From Lactuca virosa (lineage: Eukaryota; Streptophyta; Magnoliopsida; Asterales; Asteraceae), in assembly GCA_928212115.1 (NCBI GenBank), contig CAKMRJ010005523.1, positions 250,725,152 through 250,789,151 on the forward strand: a stretch of DNA of 64,000 nt. The letters run 5' to 3'. Below are positions 34,535 to 45,224 of this stretch, piece by piece. A model generated the notes under the pieces. That model was given only the letters and a program-made list of their open reading frames with translations, was not told the origin of the DNA and did not search any database. Numbering within the stretch: position 1 is the first letter of the stretch; every line of letters starts with the position of its first letter. The position numbers and the translations under genes are program-made.

Positions 34535-35226
34535 TTAGACAAACTGTAAAATTGGTGGCTATTCAGAAGATATGATGGATAAGACTTGCATGAGAGATTT
34601 TGGTCCATGGAAGGTTAAAAAGACAATTTTGTCCTTTTTTTTTTCCTTTGGTATTATAATATTTATTATAATATTTTTGTTAATTTAAAAATAAAAGAAA
34701 AACAAAATAACGCCCTACCCCATCTGCATGGTACCCTCTCTTTCTCCTCCTACTCCTCCTCCTCCTCTTCATCCTCTCTCTCTCTCTCTCTCTCTTGCAC
34801 ACATACACATACACACACACATACACACACACACACACACACACTCTCTCTCTCTCTCACACACACACACGCACACGCACACCAGAAACCCTTTGAAACT
34901 CATTTCCCGACCATCGTCTTTTTCCCTTTTCAGTCAGACGCACACATCCACACAACAAAATTTTATCATACCTACAACTCAAAGAAACACACATATACAC
35001 ACATTAAAGCTTAAGAACAAATGGCATTTAACAACAAACCACTAATCAAATATCAAAACACAGAAAACACTTCACACATACATACACATACCTGCAACTC
35101 AAACACACAGACAAACACACACACACATACACACATATACTTTGACCTTTGTTACCAATAAACACGTTGTTGCTAAATAACCTAATTAACTTGTAGAAGA
35201 ACACGTAGAAAACCCCCCAAAATTGT
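34535..35226. repeat. Truncated third Mutator-like copy and microsatellites
   Basis: A TIR-like start (GACAAACTGTAAAATTGG at about 34538), a GGTCCATGG block and the family's AT-rich subterminal DNA, then (CT)n and (CA)n runs at about 34776-34870. The right end is missing where the gypsy LTR begins at 35227. The open frame across the microsatellites (34728-35045) is an artefact of simple sequence. Confidence 0.5.
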
Positions 35227-37094
35227 TGTAACACCCGTTTTGCAGGTACTTTTCATTTTTAGCTTAAAGTATAAAATTCTTACAAATATGGTCCTACGTG
35301 GTGTGCAGGTAATTATCTACGTAGGACGTAGAAAGGGAAAGTGGACGCGAACATTTAAAGCCCTATCGGGGCGTACCCTTATGTACGCAGCACGTAGGTG
35401 CGTTGATTCTAAATCCTAATTTTTTAGGGTTGACCCTATTTAAAGTCCTTAACTCCCTTGAGGCCTTCCATATCATCAACCTCCATTCTCCCAATCAACC
35501 AACTCAAAACCCTAATCCCTTATGAGCTTGTTTTAAGCCTTTTTGTGTGTTTTGGTGCATCTTGAAGAAGAAGGAGTCTATCATTGTGGATTGGTGTGGC
35601 TCAAGCTTGAAGATCCAGAGCTTTCATCTCATTTTCCAACTTCAGGAGGTATAAAGTTCTCACCTTTATAATTCCTTGGGTTAGATCTAGGATAACCTAT
35701 AGATTTGTATGCTTTTGATCCCATCAGTTTGGCTTTGTGAGTAATAGCTACTCCAGTGTAACGCTTGTTTCAGGTATCATTTTTTCTAACAGTTAGGGTT
35801 TTGGATTGGGACTCGACGAGTTGGGGAGCTCCAACTCGCCGAGTAAGGATCATTATGGACGCGGGATGAAGGGTATACTCGACGAGTTGGAAGGCCCCAA
35901 ATCGACGAGTAGACGCTGGAAAGGAAAACCCTAATTTTTCGGGTTTTGCACCCTATATAAAGAATTTATGGCTCATTATGACCTCCCTCATCGTCTTTAC
36001 AGTCCAAAGAAACCCTAGTTCGAGCCTTATACCTTCTTGTATGTGTGCGTGTGAGCTTGGAGAGTGACTTTTGGTGCTCATTTGAAAGGAACTAGAAGCT
36101 TGAAGATGAGAGATTGAGTAGAAGGTAGTAGATCCGAGATTTCATCCAGTGTTGCAACTACATTGAGGTATAAAGTGGAAACCTTGGCCTTTTATTGCTT
36201 AGATCTTTATTCTATGAAAGTTTATGGCCATTATTAGCCTAGTTTGGGACTATTCTTGGATTTGAGCATCATATGAAGATTTGGCTTCAGATCTAGATAT
36301 CTCAGGGCCTTTGTGGACTTAAAGTTGCCAACTTTATCAAGTCTTGGCCCTCCTTCATGCTCTAAGACCCTTGATAAGCTTGCTTAAGTGATTTTAGCCC
36401 TTTGATGCCTTGCATGGATATAAAGTTAGCAACTTTACGTGTTATCTTAACCCTAGGGGGCTGGATCTGTAGTTTGGGGCTTTAGATTCGACTAAAAAGG
36501 GCTTAATAGGTTAAGACTGGGAAAAATCAACGAGTTGATGTGACAACTCGACGAGTTTGGATCGGGTTAACCCGCTTTCTGGATACTGAGTGAGCTCGAC
36601 GAGTTGATGAGACAACTCGGCGAGTTGACTAGGGTTTTTCCTGGTGTTCTGAACACTGAAGGAACTCGACGAGTTGCTAGATGCACTCGACGAGTTGGGG
36701 TCAACATGGACTGTTGACCTTGACGGTTGACTTGGACTTTGACCATGGTTGACCAAGTTTGACTTTGAGGGTTTTTTTGGTATTTCAGGATTTTGACAAA
36801 GTTAGTCACATGATGGTTGTAGGCAGTTGAGTTGGAGCTGCGAGTTGGGACTTATCTTATCGGTTCAACATTTCTTGAGAGGTGAGTCTCCTCACCATAC
36901 CAATGGGTCGAAGGCACCAATGCCGATCCATTTTGTGATATGTGGTACACTAGTGATGTAGTGATATGTGTTATACTAGTTGGTTAGATGCTATGTGGTA
37001 TACTAGTTGTTTTGTGATATTTGCATGAAAGACCTCGGGGGGTTCCTGAGGCACTTGGGTGTAAGACCTTGGAGGGTTTCCAAGGCATCTCAAG
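35227..37094 (+). repeat. 5' LTR of plus-strand gypsy element, left part
   Basis: Starts TGTAACACCCG. The LTR is split by the second Sirevirus-like element and ends at 52967, directly before a PBS. It has two promoter-like modules, each with CpG palindromes then a TATA-like box: 35318-35400 with CTATTTAAAG at about 35444, and 35811-35915 (ACTCGACGAGT type) with TATATAAAG at 35954-35962. The duplicated layout suggests a chimeric or internally duplicated LTR. Hairpin repeat units begin at 37031. Confidence 0.7.
37031..37089 (+). repeat. Hairpin tandem array, first two units
   Basis: Units of about 35 bp, each with a short stem: CCTC (37033-37036) with GAGG (37048-37051), then CCTTGG (37067-37072) with CCAAGG (37080-37085). 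The array continues at 52486 after the insertion. Confidence 0.75.
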
Positions 37095-37434
37095 TGATGA
37101 GAATGATATTCTCTAAGATCTATATATTCAAATAGATATCAATAAGAAAATAACAAGTAATAGACAACGATAAACACCACGATGAATCAAACGAGTGTCG
37201 AATGATTAAACTGCTCCACCTCAGAAGAATTCAATGAGAATTGCTACTGTAGAGGTGTGCTAGGGTTACAGTACAAGATCTATCAAATAATAATCAAGAA
37301 GCGTGATCTATATAATGCATGCATGCATTATATATACTAAACCCTAAAACAAAACACGGCTGGACAGGCCCCAGACCGAGTATACATATGGATCTAAGAG
37401 CTAAGCCCAATGACGCAACCTCTTAGACTCAACA
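37095..37434 (-). repeat. 3' LTR of Sirevirus-like element 2
   Basis: 340 bp, from TGATGAGAATG to ACTCAACA on the plus strand. It contains a perfect 26-bp palindrome at 37309-37334 made of overlapping TGCATGCA units. Confidence 0.93.
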
Positions 37435-37447
37435 ATCTCCCCCTTTG
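37435..37447 (-). promoter_or_regulatory. Polypurine tract, element 2
   Basis: The complement reads CAAAGGGGGAGAT directly beside the 3' LTR. Confidence 0.85.
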
Positions 37448-37466
37448 CGTCAATTGGGGCGAGAGA

Positions 37467-37757
37467 TCAAGTTGGTTGAGCAATAGTGCTTTTCTTCACC
37501 GTCTTGAATATCTTCGGTATAACAGCAAGAAAAGTTTGGCGAAAAGAAATGTACCACCGAAGCATATCCGGAAAGTTCTTCTTATCATTCTCACTGTTCT
37601 GTTTACACCTGTGTATAATATCAAGAACGTGCTCCAAACATGTAGTGGAGAACAGGTGTTTATCATCGAGAGCGAACACAAATTTTTGACCTTCGCCTCG
37701 AGTGAACATAACGGTGTGATATTTTAAATCAATTTTTCCCATCTGCATTTTGTTCAC
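37467..37757 (-). pseudogene. Accessory gene, C-terminal fragment (element 2)
   Basis: 96-residue frame (GEGQKFVFALDDKH, LEHVLDIIHRCKQN). In the duplicate copy at 51801-52390 the same sequence is continuous with the upstream region, so a frameshift near 37754 has split it here. Function unknown. Confidence 0.65.
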
Positions 37758-38827
37758 ATCGCCAGTCTTCCCAATCGGTTGACAGTGGGCTTCTTCCTTA
37801 AGACGCTTGCAATCTCTTGATCCATTTTTGCAACCTCAAAGATGTAAGAGGCTAACATTCTCTTGAGGTGATCAATAATCGGCTCATACTGCTGTTGATT
37901 AGTCAGCAAAATGTTCTTGAGAAGGATCCAATCATGTGGATTCAGATTCGGTAGATCGGCCAATGATATCATATGGACCGAATTGTCTGATCCTCGGGTC
38001 ACTTTGAATTTGACATTTAAAAATGAACCCGCATGAGTCGGTTTCAATACCTTAACTGATGTAATCTTTTGAGCTCTCCATGTCAGGTATGGTGGTTGAG
38101 AGAATTCAAGATAGTAACTGATTAGATCTCGATCAACCTTCGGATCAGGAGAAGGAACGTTGGCAATTGAATCGAAGCAGTGAAATACAAAGGCCTTTCG
38201 GGTGATAGACATGTCAAATTGAGAATCCTTTGTATTCTCACAGTCAAAAGAAACGGCTGGTTCAAGCCAATGAGTACTAGGGTACTCAATCGCTTCCTTG
38301 ATCAATTTCTCCAATGACCACAGTGGAAAGAGAGCTTGTCTACAAACCAAAGTGTCAGGAGCATCTTTCTCTATTTTCTCCCTTTCTTCTTTACTTTCCT
38401 CCTGTTCGTTACTCTGTCCCATAATACCCTTCGCTTTGTCCTTCACACTAAGACCCGAAGCTTCATTACCCTTCGGTGTAGTGGTGACTTTCAGAATTGT
38501 AGAAGGTTGTTTCGGAGGGTTTTGCAGATCTTCTCCCCCTTGTTGCGGAGTAACAGTCGTCTCCGTAACACCCTCAATTCGGCTCAAAATTTCGAGAGCA
38601 GGAAGTAACTTCTCAGTTAAGTGGTTTCGAACTAAGAGAGTTAGAACCGAATCATGGGCATTGACCAGATTGGAGAGAATGACAAAGAAATCAGAAACAT
38701 AACTTTTGATGGCAGCTCGCTCCGAATTTAGTAAATCAATCTCCTTATTCGCCTGGGTTAGCTGAACAGACTGAACTCCAAGCAAAGTAGTTTTGCGAGC
38801 AAGTTCATCCATAATTTTGTTCTCCAT
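37754..38827 (-). pseudogene. Accessory gene, middle-to-C-terminal part (element 2)
   Basis: 357-residue frame: a helical N-terminal region, a charged disordered part, then a globular region (SFDCENTKDSQFDM, LEFSQPPYLTWRAQ). It is in the same frame as the 38906-40006 piece, separated only by a TGA at 38906. By position and layout it corresponds to the middle fragment of element 1 (3452-5134). Confidence 0.6.
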
Positions 38828-38905
38828 GGCAAGGTCAGCTTGAAGTTTGTCAAGGCGAGTGGTGATAGAGGACAGAAGAGTGGTTTGATCTACTTGAAGA
38901 CTGGT

Positions 38906-40006
38906 TCATATCAAATCAAATTTGTCTTTTTCAGCCTGAAGAGATTTGGAAAGCGACTCAATGGCAGTGTTAACCTTGTTGGCATTAGACTTTGCGGCTC
39001 CTTTAAGAGAATCCAGAAGCAGATTGGCATCGGAAATTAATGTGGCTACGTCTTCCGATGCTTGCTTACATGACAAAGGGGAGGCATCCACAGTCTTGGT
39101 TGCCTTCTGGATAGACTCATCATGCTGTTTGAGGCAAGTTTCAATTAAGGCTTGAACAGCAGTATCCGAGTAAGCTGAAGTGGAGGAAGAGGAAGATGAA
39201 GCGAGCAGCTTGTCAAGTTTTTCATTTAGATATTTTAAGTGTCGATTTGTAAGTGGAGCATCATCATCATCCTCACTTAGAACTCTATAAGGGCTGTAGT
39301 AATAAGATTCAAATTTAACATCTTCTCCACCAAAAACTGGGAAAGAGTATGTGGAAGGAGATGGGGAAATGGGTATGGAAGTGACAGGGGTTTCGGTTCC
39401 TGAGGTAAGTGCCCCCGTATCAGATACGTTGACACGAACCGTAGGTTCGGGTGTGTTGGTTGTTGTTGAAGTTGCTTGAGTGAAGATCGGTGGAGGGAGA
39501 GGTGCAGTGGAGGTAGGTTGAGAAGAAATAGATGGTGGAAGTGGTGCAATGGAAATAGGTACAATAGTATGAGATGGAGAAGGAGGAGGAGTTGGAATTG
39601 AATCATTAAGTGGTACCTCGGGAGATGGAGAACATGGAGGCGTATCTCCTCTCGGTGATCCTTCAAGGTGAGTATCTTCACCTTCGGCTGATTTCTCTTG
39701 ATCGTACTCAGAAGGAACGTAATCTGAATCACTAGGCGAAGCTTCCTTCGGTTTCTTTGCCATCTTTTTCACCTTTCGCTTCTTTGGTGCAGAAGGAGCT
39801 GCTTGTTCGACCTTACACTTTTTGGGCGTAGAGGCTTTGGAGGATTGACCTTCTTTCTTTTGATCAGGCTTTTTCCCACATTTTGCTGGCCTGTCAGCTT
39901 CATCAAGGGATTTCTGCATCTCGGGAGTGAGTTGTCTCGGTCCTGAAGAAGGAAGCTTTTTGTATTCCCTGATAACCTTGCTTTCGGCAGAGACACACCG
40001 ATACAT
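38906..40006 (-). pseudogene. Accessory gene, low-complexity middle region (element 2)
   Basis: 366-residue frame with a Lys-rich stretch (PKKRKVKKMAKK), then a long Pro/Ser/Thr-rich region, then helices. Likely disordered and nuclear-localisation-like at the start. It is in the same frame as the fragments on both sides, interrupted by TAG 40031 and TGA 38906. Confidence 0.6.
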
Positions 40007-40030
40007 TGATTCGGGAATGGAACCAACAAA

Positions 40031-40798
40031 CTAGAATTTGGTGGGATCTGTGACAATGATCTTGGTGGTGTGGAGAGTGCAAATTGACGATCTCAATGCA
40101 TCATCCATGATAGGAACATTAAACTTCTTAATAGCCCGGTGAGTGATAAGGGTCCAAAACCTGCCACAGGAGATTTCAGAGTGTCGAGAAGAAGAAATGA
40201 GGCTTTGTACCAGTTGCGACCATAAAATGGATCCATAGTCCAAGTTGATGCCGTGATAAAGACCATAGAGTAAGGTCATGAATGCCTTGCTAGCCCCATC
40301 AGACCCAGCAACCCTTTCAGCAAAAGCCTTGAAAAGAAGGGTAAATAATCCGTTCCACTGTGATGGAAGGCAAGATTTCTTGAACTTGGTCACCATTGTA
40401 AGAAGATCAGTATACCCCATATCATAAAACATTGTGAAAAGTTGAGTCGTAGATATGGAATCAGGATTAACCAATGAATCATCAGAAGCTAGCCCTAACA
40501 GGGAGGAAAATCACACTTTGGAGACGGAAGTTTTGTGATTGAAAATCTCAAAGAAAATGCGTTCCTTAGTTTTGTCATAAGAGGCTGTTGTATAGACTTG
40601 AGAGAGCAACGACATCGGAACTGATTCGACCTGGGTCATAGCGATCACGAGTGGTGAATATTTGAGGCATTCAACCACTTGGAGCATATAAGGATCATAA
40701 AGAAAAGGATTTAGATCGATAATCAGGTTCTGGTTGGGCTTGATGGTCAATAGAGAGGATGAGGCAGTTTGCTCATGAACAGATGAAGATTCAGCCAT
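40031..40798 (-). pseudogene. Accessory gene, N-terminal part (element 2)
   Basis: The likely start is the ATG at 40796-40798 (context GCAACAATGGCT). The frame runs to TGA 40511 and on, in the same frame, to TAG 40031. Recognisable similarity to the N-terminal part of the element 1 accessory gene includes FYDMGY against FNEMGY and the CGRFWTLI against CARYWSLI segments. The frame is open upstream of the ATG to 40909, but the TATA box at 40898-40906 argues against translation from there. Confidence 0.62.
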
Positions 40799-40897
40799 TG
40801 TTGCAGGTGTGAAGAAGAAGATGAATAGTAGAAATTCGCCGGTGTGTTCTTGAGAGAGTTTGGAAGTGGTAAAGTAGTACAAGGGGTGTGAGAAAAC

Positions 40898-41010
40898 CTT
40901 ATATACCATTTCCAGGAGAGAGAAAGAATCCGTAGCAATGATGTTACGATCTTCTGAATCGGCGCCTGAAAAGCGCGATTTGACAGCTGTGTTTCCCTAG
41001 AAAGACGTCA
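40898..41010 (-). promoter_or_regulatory. Candidate internal promoter of accessory gene (element 2)
   Basis: TATATAAGG (complement of 40898-40906) lies about 100 bp before the ATG at 40796-40798. A GACGTCATC-type TGACGT motif (complement of about 41004-41012) lies about 100 bp further upstream. The arrangement parallels element 1, although the surrounding sequence has diverged. Confidence 0.55.
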
Positions 41011-42129
41011 TCAGGCGTGATGTTAGGAACCGTTTCAAATTCATGCGCCCGTTGCAAATCTTATCCAATGACTCGGTTTGAAATCTTATCTTGTTACCAA
41101 CGTTTCAACTTCGAGAACTTTCCAAATTCCTTTTCAAACTATGACAAACCCTTTCGCTTCATATAAGGCTGGCAATGTTCGTGCCTTAACATAGTGTACC
41201 ACCATAGCATTTACAACCGAAGCATCAAATCTGAAAAATTGCCATTAGTACCACGAACAAGAATTGGGAAAATCATAAAGATCTTCGTGCAAGAGTGTGC
41301 CCATAGAAAAGAAATAAAGCAAAGTATTTGTCGGATTTAAGTGATGTCTATTTAGACACGAAACTATGGATCCCGGGCACGAATCGCTTCCTTCAAAGTC
41401 AAGAGAGACTTAGAAGTGTTTGTGTGGTTTCCCGTTGAAATACAATCAAATGTTTATTAAGAAACATTGAAAGGCATATTTTCAAATTTAAGCTATAAGG
41501 GGTGGCTTAGCTTCAACCGAACTTCAGTACTTGACATAAGACCGAAAGTTAGATGAAGTACTTGTGAGACCGGTGTAGTCTGTTAAACAAGCAGGTATGA
41601 TAATATACTCAGTGACTTGGTGATATATGTAGAAATCTCAAGAACAAAAATAAACTGGATCTTATGGGAAAAAATGGCTTGGTGTCAGACAATTTCATAA
41701 AGATTGCTCAAAAAAAAAGATTTCAAGGTACAGACCATTAAAGTGGTTTCGTTAATTCATAGGTAAAAAAAACTAGAACTTTGGATTGTTCACCGTCAAT
41801 TCATTATAGGTATTGGATTTTGGGTTTCACTTAGCACGTGGTGAAACGAAGCTAAGATCATTAACACAGATGTTGCGTAACCATAAACCTCAGTGGTAAA
41901 TTCTGAGAGTCTCAAGGGTTACGATTATGAACCGAAATGAGATGGAGAAATAGGAATAGGCGGTTAAAGAACCGAAAGTACCTCTGCTATTAAAGACGGA
42001 CCAAGCAGATAACTCTTAACTCAATGTGAGAAGAGTAAGGTAGCTCATGACTTGAGTGATTTTATCAGCCTAATTGGGAAGAAACGATTTTTATATATCG
42101 ACTCACTAAGGCTTCACTCAAAGTCTTGG
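41011..42129 (-). other. Non-coding spacer between pol and accessory gene (element 2), part 1
   Basis: Homologous in patches to 6889-8684 of element 1. No gene. Interrupted at 42129 by a solo LTR and resumed at 44064. Confidence 0.55.
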
Positions 42130-44058
42130 TGTAACATCCGGTTTCGGATTATCCATGATTAAGGTTCATGGGCCGCGAGTCGGGGGCTAGGAGGTCTCGG
42201 GTTGAGGCGAGTTGCTAGATGCGTAGGGCATCTCATTACCTTTCTGTAGGTATGAGGATTTTTGGGATTCGAGTCATTTCGAAGATGCTATGGAAGTTTG
42301 GGAGAGTTGGCAAGATAAGTCCCTAAGTGAGGATTTTGGCAGCAAAGTACGCTGGGCGTACGTATGCGTACGCTTAGCGTACAGGTACGCGTGTTTCTTA
42401 AGCAAGAGCCACCTAGTACGCTGGGCGTACCAGGGGAGGTACACCGGGCGTACTAGGCACAGAAGGAAACCCTAATTAAGTGAAGTGCCCCTATATAAAG
42501 AAAGAGATGGTCTCATTTCTGGCCACCTTCCTCAGTTATTAAACCCTCTCAAACCCTAATATCCGTTCTTGAGCTTGTGAGTGGCCATGATGAGCTTGTT
42601 TGTGTTCTTGTGGGCTTTTGGGAGTTAAGAAGGAGCATGGAAGGGAGTGAAGTTGAAGATCAGGCTGTGGATCTGAGCTTTCTTGGGGCTAGGGCACCAT
42701 TTGAAGGTATAAAGCTCCAAGCTTTCCCTCTTTTTTTGTTTTGTGCATTTTAGGGTCCATTTTAGGGTTTTTGGTCCCAAGCTTGAGGCTTTATGAGTTG
42801 ATGCACTCCAGAGCTTAATAACATGTCCTTTTAAGTGTTTCTAGTGGTGGAGAACCATAAAAATAGGGCCTCGATCGTGTGAATCTACCCATGCATGAGT
42901 TATGAGCATTTTGGGTTAAGAAAGTAAGAGTTTTATGTGTTGTGACCTTATCAGCCATGCAAAGGCTTAAAGTTGTTAGCTTTATGGAGTAAGAGATGTT
43001 AGGAAGTCAAGATCCAAGAGTTGAGCTAAGGTCTTAACGGGTTAAGACCTAGAAAATGGATTAAGCAAGTCTGAAGGTACGCGCTGCGTAATTCCAGTAC
43101 GCCCCGCGTACTGGGTTGAGGTCCCCCGATCAATTTCTTGAGTGTTTGGGTACGCTGAGCGTACCAGGGGGGGTATGCCCCGCGTAACTCCTTCTGGGGG
43201 TTTTTGGGCTAAGCATTGTGTTGGGCCTTGAGTGTTGGGCCGGGAGTTTGGACCTCCTGTAATAGAGTCTTGGACTATAGAAGTGTATGTATGTGCTTTG
43301 GGCCTTTGGTTTGGACTTGCCTTTTTGGTTGGGAACTGGGCCGTGTGAGGGCCCATTTATTATTGGGCTTTGGTGGGCCCAATGGGCTTAGGGCATAAAT
43401 GGGCTGTTAGGTGGTCTGTCTATAGACCCAATAAGTGAGAGGTTGGACTTAGCTCCTAACTGAGATTATTGTGGGTTTGGCACAGAGTTAGAGTCCGATG
43501 CGTAGCAGCAGTGATTATAGGAGCTGTTCTTCATCCGAGGTGAGTCTTCTCACTATACTGTACCTGGAAGGGTACTTATGTGTGACCGGAAGGTCTTGTA
43601 TGCTATGAGATGTATGTGCTATATGCGGTTATGTGATATGTATGTGTTATGTATGTTATGTATGGTATGGACCGGAAGGTCAAGAGGTTACGGACCGGAA
43701 GGTCGATACGGGTAGGACCAGAAGGTCTACCGGGATTTGAGACGGAAGTTCCCTGAGACACATGGATCGGAAGATCCTACAGAGTTATGGCCTGGAAAGG
43801 CGTATATGTGGTATGTGGTATTTTGGGGGAACTCACTAAGCATTTATGCTTACAGTTGTTATGATATGTGTTTCAGGTGCTAGCGAGGATCGCGGGAAGG
43901 CGCCAGCATGATTCGTACACACTTACGGAGTTTATGTTATTGAGATTTTGGGACATGTTTTGTTATGACACAGTAAATACATTATGTTTTATGATTATCG
44001 TGTGATTGAAAGTATGATTTAAAAATGAAAAATTGTTTTGAAAATTTACGTCGTTACA
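42130..44058 (+). mobile_element. Solo gypsy-type LTR inside Sirevirus-like element 2
   Basis: 1,929 bp from TGTAACATCCGG to GTCGTTACA, with target duplication CTTGG at 42125-42129 and 44059-44063. The promoter part has GTACGC/GCGTAC palindromes at 42347-42361, 42368-42382, 42416-42430 and 42439-42453, then the TATA box CTATATAAAG at 42491-42500. A second palindrome cluster is at about 43079-43170. A hairpin array lies at 43560-43801. The internal region and second LTR have been lost by LTR-LTR recombination. Confidence 0.92.
43560..43801 (+). repeat. Array of short hairpins with GGAA-like loops
   Basis: GACC-GGAA-GGTC at 43584-43595, 43670-43681 and 43693-43704; GACC-AGAA-GGTC at 43716-43727; GATC-GGAA-GATC at 43765-43776; GTACC..GGTAC at 43560-43575; GCC..GGC at about 43790-43801. 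The stems change together between units. Confidence 0.75.
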
Positions 44059-44063
44059 CTTGG

Positions 44064-44448
44064 AGGCTTCAGTCGACATGCAGCAACATGCTTATAGGGA
44101 CACTTAGCTAGTACATAGATAAAGTGTGTTATACCTGCCCCAGCTCCATCACGCAAATGATCCATGATACCTTTCAGTGAGATATTTTTGGTATGTTGAT
44201 GTTATTTTGACAAAAGCAATAAAAACAGAAAAGAAAATATTTTTGGATTTTATGAATTTTCTGAAAAAGAAATAAAAAAACAGAAAAGAAAAATATTTTT
44301 GGATTTTATGAATTAATTGAAGACATGAAGTAGAGTAAGCAAAAGATATACATAGTATACAAACGATATGTAAGTTCCAACCCATAAGATGAAACAATCG
44401 CTCGCTTTAAAAAAAATTATAAGAGGCGAAATAGTCCGAGCGTTCGGG
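44064..44448 (-). repeat. Spacer part 2 with tandem repeats after pol (element 2)
   Basis: A 55-bp duplication (CAGAAAAGAAAA... at 44226 and 44281), and, running into the end of the pol frame, a 50-bp repeat with CGAAATAG at 44427, 44477 and 44527. These sit where element 1 has its 51-bp and 74-bp repeats, but the sequences differ. Confidence 0.7.
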
Positions 44449-45216
44449 TCATTTCGGTTCCCGAAAACTCAGGAGCCGAAATAGACCGAGCCTTCGGTTC
44501 ATTTCAGTTCCCGAAAATTTAGGAGCCGAAATAGTGAAAGCGAAAGTGATACTGTAATGAAGTGAGTGTGGTTTCGGAACTGACTCAGCTTCCATCATTC
44601 CTAAGCCTTGTAGTATTGTATTAAACGATGCTTCAGGTAAGGCCTTAGTAAAGATGTCAGCCAATTGATCAGAGGACCGAACGAAGTGAATTTCAACATT
44701 CCCATCTTCTATGTGATCCTTGATGAAGTGATATCTCAGTGCTATGTGTTTTGTCTTGGAATGCTGCACTGGATTATGACAAATCCTGATGGCGCTTTCA
44801 GAATCGCAGTAAAGAGGAATCTTCTTCATATTTAGCCCATAATCTCTTAATTGGATTTGGATCCAAATGACCTGGGAAGTGCAAGATGCTGCAACAATAT
44901 ATTCAGCTTCGGCTGTAGAGAGGGAAATGCATGTTTGTTTTTTGGACTGCCAGCTGACGAGTTTACCATCGAGGAATTGACATCCGCGTGTAGTGCTCTT
45001 TCAGTCCAAACCGCATCCTCCAAGATCAGCATCAAAGAATGCTTGAACGAAAAATCCTGATTTAGCAGGATACCACAGACCGAGCGATGAGGTTCGCTTC
45101 AAATATCTGAAGATGTTCTTAACAACCACGATATGAGGTTCGCGTGGATTAGCTTGGAACCTAGCACAATAACAAACAGAGAACATAATATCCGGTCTAC
45201 TAGCTGTTAGATACAT
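44449..45216 (-). pseudogene. pol: RT end and RNase H fragments (element 2)
   Basis: Three overlapping frames (45001-45216, 44847-45035, 44449-44829) together cover the end of reverse transcriptase and RNase [46 protein letters not shown]. At least two frameshifts separate them. The last frame runs about 30-50 codons past the end of recognisable homology (MMEAESVPKP) into repeat DNA. Confidence 0.8.
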
Positions 45217-45224
45217 TAGAGACC

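Noticed and set aside
34728..35045. 105-codon frame rich in His, Thr, Ser and Leu.
   Set aside because: It is a translation of (CT)n and (CA)n microsatellites.
42290..42475. 61-codon plus-strand frame and its neighbours across GTACGC palindromes.
   Set aside because: Inside the promoter part of a solo LTR; repeats give Tyr/Arg/Ala-rich nonsense.
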